A stretch of 11,302 nt of DNA, from NCBI GenBank assembly GCA_001931875.2, contig MSJH02000705.1, positions 1 through 11,302 of the forward strand, given 5' to 3'. The notes beneath the pieces were generated by a model, which was given only the letters and a program-made list of their open reading frames with translations, ran no database searches and was not told the DNA's origin. The position numbers were made by a program, and so were the translations under genes. The stretch comes from Byssochlamys sp. IMV 00236 (Eukaryota > Ascomycota > Eurotiomycetes > Eurotiales > Thermoascaceae). Below, piece after piece: positions 7,081 to 11,302 of the stretch (position 1 is the stretch's first letter; each line of letters opens with the position of its first letter).

Positions 7081-9396
7081 TTATTTACAAATCCATTCAT
7101 GCTCAAGTGCTTCATGAGGTGTCATACGCTGATTGGGATCCCAAGTGAGACACCTTTGAACAAAGTCAACAAAGACGATATCTCTCGTCCTGAGTGCTTG
7201 AAAGAGCGATTTTGTATTTGGGTATCTTCTTTTGCCTTTAGAATTAGGGACAATACGTGGATGACCAGCAGCATCTATAAATGGATATAAGAAGGAGGGC
7301 TGATCATGGTTTTATGCTCTATGTTACCAAAAAATAAATTCCGTCTTGAACATCCGTCAATCAAGTATCGATCAGGTACACCTAATACTTCCATGATACA
7401 CGATAACTGTTCCTGTTCATTCTCTCCTGGGAATAAAGGAATACCAGTATACAGTTCAGCAATGATACATCCCAGACTCCACATGTCGATAGCCATATGA
7501 TAGGATAATCCTAGTATAACCTCTGGTGATCTGTAGAATCGACTCTGAATGTAGGTATACACTATTGTTCTATTAAGCATCCTGATCAAACTATATCTCT
7601 CGTTCTTTACCCTTCTCAGTTTCGAAGCAACTACTGCCAAAATCAATTACTTTGATCACACCTTTTGCGGGATGTTTCAACAAGATATTCTATTGACATG
7701 TCATTCATTTTGTTCTTGTATATTTTATATTCATTACCTCAGGTTTTAAATCACAATGAATGACTTTATGATCATACAACAACTTTAATGCCTTTAATAT
7801 CTGAGCAGTCATTCTAATAGGATTATTTGTTAATATATATTTATGTGTGTATGTCTTTCTTACTTTCTTATTAAACTTAGACTAAATCCTTGAAAATGAT
7901 TACTCTTGATAAACTCATACAAGTTTATGCTTAGACATTCGAACGCGATACACAAATGTCCTCTGAACGAAAAATGATCAACCACTCGAATGGTACAACA
8001 TTCATCATTTGGATCCCACTCAGTCAGCTTCTTCAAGATGTTTAGTTCAGTGACTGCTTGAGCATGAAATCGCTTCTTGTTTCTGATCAGCTTTATAGCC
8101 ACCATTTGTCCTGTCTTATGATCAAGGCACTTTACGACCTGACCAAATGATCCTTTACCAAGGATATCAATGATTTCATATTGATACGCAAGGTGATCCT
8201 GAAGGACAATCTTGTAATTGCCCTTTTCATCGTCGAATTCATTTTCCTCATATTTCCTCTTGGCATGCGATCCTACAAAGTAGACACAGGTATATGTTTG
8301 AATCTCTTCTTTTTCATATCTTGACAGGTATTTTCCGTAATACTTTAGTGCTGTATACACACTTTTGGGGTATCGTGCTCCGTTTTCAATTGTAGATTGC
8401 TTTTTCGGAAGTGATGACTTTCTCTCGCACGTTGCTTCCTTGGGCAGACTGGTCGTCCGTTTTGATGAAAGGCCAGTTGAGATGCTTTGGTGGAGTTTCA
8501 ATGGGGGTTGAGCTATGGCAGTACTAGCTGTTGTTGCTGTTCTTGCTGTTGCTGCTGCTGTTGCTGTTGTAAGGGGTATATTCATTTCTATAGGTTTGAG
8601 TTTCATAGGCGGTAATAATTTGGTGGGTATGGGTGGTGGTGTTGCTAGGCTGCCAGGTAAAGTCTAAAATAGGTTGTTAATCCTTGATTTGCATTGCGCA
8701 CGTTGATAGACTTACCTTTCCTCGCTTTCGTCTAGCGGATACTTTGCTAGTTTCTGCTTTCTGAACCAACAGCTTTTGATTTTCCTCTTGTTGCCTTTGC
8801 AACTGCTCCTTTTGCTTTGCCAGGAACAGTGAATGCCTCTCACGTTGTATTTCTAGCGCCTTTATGTCCTGCTCAATCTCTGCTAGGTCACGACTAAACC
8901 TTCCTGCGTACTCTGGTGTCGGTTTCCTGGGCAAGGTCAATGGCTTGGATATCAAAGACGAAGAACGAAGCTGCTTAGGCACAGGCGGAACAGGTGGGAT
9001 ATGCACTGTGGATGACTGTAAGCTACTGGACCGCGGTGGAGGCGAATAGGTAAAAGAGCGATTAGATGAGGATCGTTTGTGGTAGCCCTGATAGTCTGTT
9101 AAACTGTTTTCTATCTTATGACCCAAAGATACACTTCGTTTAGGTACTGTTTCAGTCTTTTTAGTCAAGGGTGCAGATGTGCCTGTCTCCTTTAATGACT
9201 TGGCTTTCCGAAGTGCTGTTGTCTTTTTATCTGAATACCCATCGAGCCAATCTTGCTGATCGCTATTCAAGAGGTCAGCATAGGAAGCCTTTTTGTTCTT
9301 TGGATGTTGGTTCCAGTCAATAGAATAACGAGCACTTGATTTTCGAGGTAAACAAGGAGGAACATCTTGTCCAAGTGTACTTGATGAATGAGACAT
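7081..9396 (-). CDS. DYRK-family dual-specificity kinase (class II, Pom1/DYRK2-like)
   Basis: Six exons: 9396-8716, 8663-7864, 7813-7738, 7689-7611, 7561-7328 and 7274-7081 (introns 48-53 nt), giving 687 aa. The N-terminus (1-160) is Ser/Pro/Lys-rich and disordered. Residues about 168-215 are Glu/Gln/Lys-rich and probably coiled-coil, and 259-273 is an Ala/Thr repeat. A DYRK homology box lies at about 332-358 ([17 protein letters not shown] ... VYFVG). The kinase domain runs from about 388 to the C-terminus: glycine loop GKGSFG (396-401), Lys418 in VAIK, Glu433, HCDLKPEN (513-520), DFGSSC (535-540), activation-loop YTY (547-549) whose second Tyr is the expected autophosphorylation site, and [11 protein letters not shown] and YxY are DYRK hallmarks, and the DYRK homology box points to class II. 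Relatives control cell polarity, size and stress responses. The kinase ends at the C-terminus with almost no tail. Confidence 0.94.
8527..8570 (-). repeat. GCT/GTT trinucleotide repeat coding Ala/Thr
   Basis: A 44-nt run of GCT and GTT triplets. On the coding (minus) strand it gives GCA/ACA codons for an Ala/Thr tract at about residues 259-273 of the DYRK-type kinase, in the linker before the DYRK homology box. It is likely to vary in length between strains. Confidence 0.7.
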
Positions 9397-9526
9397 GACC
9401 TAAAAAAGAATGACCTTATAAAATTCAGGTCCCGTAAGTCATTGTCAGTGTGTCCAATATTTAATCTCCATTCATGTCACCTTATCTTTCTTCCTTTTCA
9501 TCCTTTTGACTTTCTTTCTCTTTCAA
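9397..9526. promoter_or_regulatory. 130-nt divergent promoter between the DYRK kinase and the AROM remnant
   Basis: The kinase (minus) and AROM fragment (plus) start codons face away from each other across 130 nt. The AROM side has a long C/T-rich tract (about 9480-9524) ending just before its ATG, typical of a fungal core promoter. On the kinase side the minus strand has a TTTTTTAG just upstream of the ATG, which could be a 3' splice site of a 5'-UTR intron. Strong TATA elements are not seen. Confidence 0.4.
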
Positions 9527-9915
9527 ATGACATCAAAAGTACCTGACGTTGTAATCCTATTCTTGGATCAGAATCCATCGCTGTTGGCTTCCACCTAGCC
9601 GAGTATCTCATCCGTGACGTGCTCACAAACATTTCTGCTTCCAACTATGCCCTTATTGCTGACAGTAACCTCGTATCGATTTATCTTGATGAATACGTTC
9701 AAGTATCCAAGAGTGTGAGTGACGAATTATTTGCATCCAAGGGACTTCAAGCGCCTCGTCTCTTCACTCGTGCCCTTCCTCCTGGAGAAATGACAAAGTC
9801 TCGTAAAATCATGGCCGATATCGAAAACTGGCTTCTTTCTAATGCGGTTACTCGAGATACTTGTTTCTTGGCAATGGGCAGTGGTGTCATAATATTTGAC
9901 CCAAACTGGTTGTAA
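9527..9915 (+). pseudogene. ARO1: Broken 5' fragment of the pentafunctional AROM gene (3-dehydroquinate synthase part)
   Basis: The ATG at 9527 starts MTSKVPDVV. The frame is then broken: the next recognisable residues, PILGSESIAVGFHLAEYL, lie in another frame, as if one base were missing near 9556-9558. From there to about 9890 the frame matches the N-terminal dehydroquinate synthase domain of fungal AROM: the ISASNYALIADSNL strand, the RALPPGEMTKSR motif and the ADIENWLLSNAVTRDTCFLA segment. The NAD-binding GGGVIGD motif is reached but altered (GSGVI), and homology stops at about 9891, followed by a stop codon at 9913. A functional AROM has about 1,580 residues and five shikimate-pathway domains; about 120 are left here. 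The fragment is inferred to be non-functional, with the organism expected to keep an intact copy elsewhere or, if an insertion split the gene, a 3' part to the right of the window. Confidence 0.85.
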
Positions 9916-9922
9916 TAAGTTA

Positions 9923-9942
9923 GCTCTGATGTGGTTCAGAGC
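9923..9942. other. Perfect 7-bp inverted repeat (hairpin) just after the AROM break
   Basis: GCTCTGA (9923-9929) and TCAGAGC (9936-9942) are perfect inverted copies around a 6-nt loop. With the preceding TA the segment resembles a tRNA D-arm. A second, weaker inverted pair AAAAG/CTTTT and a T18 run follow. No T-arm or acceptor stem is found, so no RNA gene is called. Its place, 10 nt after the fragment's stop codon, makes it a possible relic of an insertion boundary. Confidence 0.45.
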
Positions 9943-10127
9943 AAAAGATCCACTTTACTTTTTCTTTTTTTTTTTTTTTTTTCTTTTCTTCTCTTGCCTT
10001 CAATAATCTCTGAAAGTTATCATCAGGTTAACTAGAATAATGGTTTGAAGAGAGTTCCTTATAACTCAAACACTTTATGTTCTAGAATGAAACGAACTGA
10101 ACAGAAAAGCTAGTTTGATGCCGTTAA
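9943..10127. other. Non-coding spacer with T18 tract
   Basis: This stretch holds a pyrimidine tract with an uninterrupted run of 18 T (9965-9982) and AT-rich sequence with short closed frames only. An ATG at 10087 opens just eight codons. I see no gene, tRNA or promoter element that can be supported. Confidence 0.5.
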
Positions 10128-11302
10128 CGTACGAGGACTCCAATTCTACGACAAAGCTTGAAGCGTTATGTTAGCGAAAGCTCTGAGAATCCCCCTTTAA
10201 AAAGACCACGTCCTGTACCAGAATCTCCTGAAATTTTATACAGCAGCTTCTTGCGATCTATTTATGATAATATAAATGCCACTATTGACTCTACTACTAA
10301 AAAAAATAAAAGCGTGGAGAGAGACCTGAACAAGTTGGAACAAAAGTTGCTCAATATCAAAGCCTTACCATGGAGCATCTTGACCCAAGCAGCAACGTAT
10401 GCAGGCTGTACATCTACTGTCCTGAAAGACTATTTGAGAAGAAATTCCATAAAGAAGAATGATGTAGTTTTTAAAGAATACGTTCAAAAAAACTTTCGTT
10501 CTATAGCAAGAGGTTTAAGGGAAGAACTAACAGAAGGGGAACACGATGATACAAAGGTTCGAGGTTCATTCTGTCGATATAGAGTATAGAAATTGTAGCG
10601 TGGAGGTAAATCGAATAATCAGAAACGATTTACCATTAGAGATAAAACAAGCTATGTTGGAAAAACTTGAAAGCACTCTTACGCAAGCCTCTGATTACGT
10701 TATCAATATCACGTTCATAATGAATATGGTTCTGTTAGAGTTACGAAATTGCGACCTGATCATGCAAGGCTCTTTTACCATCGTAAATATACTTCCAGAT
10801 GGCTTTTTGCCCGGTCAAGAGTACACCATAGAGCATACCATTGAGCCTCCTTCCGTAGCGGATTCTTTTGTGAAAGGCTTTAGCATGCTTCTGAAGGATC
10901 AGCACATTAGTTTGATGCATTCTTACTACTTTGGCTCAGTTGATGCGAAAGAGACAAACCTAAACAAGCATCCGATCCAGGTGGCCATCTTTAAGGACCA
11001 AGAATCATCCGGAATAGAGCGAGATCGGTTTAAAGAAACGGCATTAAAATCTTTTGAAATGGAAAATGCTCTTGGTAAAGTTGTTACAAACATGAAAAAT
11101 ATGTGGGGCAGCCAAAAATCTTCTATGGCTTGATGAACAGTTTACTGGATGTTTTGTTACGAGTACATTTGGCGCCTAACCGAGAAGCCAAATACAGAAG
11201 CTATATCCAGAAAAAAGCAGAAGAATGGCCAAACAGTACAAGCCATTGAAAATAATCTAGCAAAGTTAGACTTAAAGATGGCAACAAACGCTGAGCAAGC
11301 AA
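10128..11302 (+). pseudogene. Decayed coding region of unrecognised family, running off the window
   Basis: Three overlapping open stretches read as one former protein broken by frameshifts. 10128-10589 (KRPRPVPESPEILY ... WSILTQAATYAGCTSTVL) has no in-frame ATG before its body. The frame shifts at about 10546-10585, and 10590-11133 continues with EIKQAMLEKLESTLTQASDY ... ILPDGFLPGQEYTIEHTIE ... LMHSYYFG. The sense reading then moves to another frame at about 11127 (GLMNSLLDVLLRVHLAPNRE) and apparently again near 11215. Codon usage and protein-like composition support former coding. No normal intron (GT...AG with matching phase) repairs the first shift; the best 39-nt candidate has the wrong phase. 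I do not recognise a domain. The N-terminal part is basic and helical, possibly nuclear. A gene carried by a mobile element is one possibility, but no transposase, reverse transcriptase or terminal repeat is visible. Confidence 0.6.

Noticed and set aside
7019..7110. Plus-strand ATG with a short peptide MSLFLARLFRTCNTG and a GTAACA donor-like site
   Set aside because: It looked like a first exon with a presequence, but any continuation would be antisense to the conserved DYRK 3' exons and no acceptor with a sensible frame follows.
9911..9985. A tRNA gene
   Set aside because: Only a D-arm-like hairpin is present. The anticodon stem needs a 10-nt loop, and there is no T-arm or acceptor stem.
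10588..10626. A 39-nt intron (GTATAG...ATCAG) joining the two parts of the decayed gene
   Set aside because: It is shorter than every other intron in the window, and the exon phases do not match, so it does not restore the frame.
1..11302. CRISPR arrays, bacterial operon signals, rRNA genes or insertion sequences
   Set aside because: No regularly spaced direct repeats, no Shine-Dalgarno-led gene strings, no rRNA core sequence and no transposase were seen. The spliced genes show this is eukaryotic nuclear DNA.

Overview
The window reads as nuclear DNA of a fungus, most likely an early-diverging Mucoromycotina (Mucorales-type) species. The reasons are an AT-rich background, many introns of only 46-91 nt with GTAAG/GTAAA-type donors and (T/C)AG acceptors, long A/T homopolymers and pyrimidine tracts around start codons, short intergenic gaps, and gene families typical of such fungi (NudC, Zn2Cys6 regulators, a Pom1/DYRK2-like kinase, the pentafunctional AROM protein). 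All gene models were spliced by eye; in every model the exon phases add up and the reading frame closes.

Layout: (1) 104-847, plus strand, a complete four-exon nudC gene. (2) 918-9396, four minus-strand genes in tandem, transcribed in the order DYRK-type kinase (7081-9396), tandem Zn2Cys6 regulator (5707-6728), zinc-ribbon plus double HMG-box protein (4287-5612), and a 1017-residue secreted-Kelch/transmembrane/kinase protein (918-4247). The three gaps are 352, 94 and only 39 nt. NudC and the Kelch kinase converge with 70 nt between stop codons. (3) 9397-9526, a 130-nt divergent promoter region. (4) 9527-9915, plus strand, a broken 5' fragment of an AROM (ARO1) gene with a -1 frameshift after nine codons and an abrupt end inside the dehydroquinate synthase domain. 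(5) 10128 to the window end, a decayed coding region of unknown family with no start codon and about three frameshifts.

The strongest candidate for a little-described system is the gene at 918-4247. A signal peptide, a Kelch beta-propeller ectodomain with many N-glycosylation sequons, one transmembrane helix, a Ser/Thr/Asn-rich cytoplasmic linker and a C-terminal protein kinase domain form one continuous frame. This is the layout of a receptor kinase, a class generally considered absent from Dikarya. Its kinase keeps the Lys, Glu and Asp catalytic residues but has FCD instead of HRD, DFE instead of DFG, and no normal glycine loop.

Nothing shows that these genes act in one pathway. Two are regulators with doubled DNA-binding modules (two Zn2Cys6 clusters; two HMG boxes plus a zinc ribbon), two are kinases, and NudC serves dynein and nuclear positioning. 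The broken AROM copy next to a decayed open frame marks the right end as a degenerating or rearranged segment, compatible with loss of a duplicate or insertion of a mobile element.
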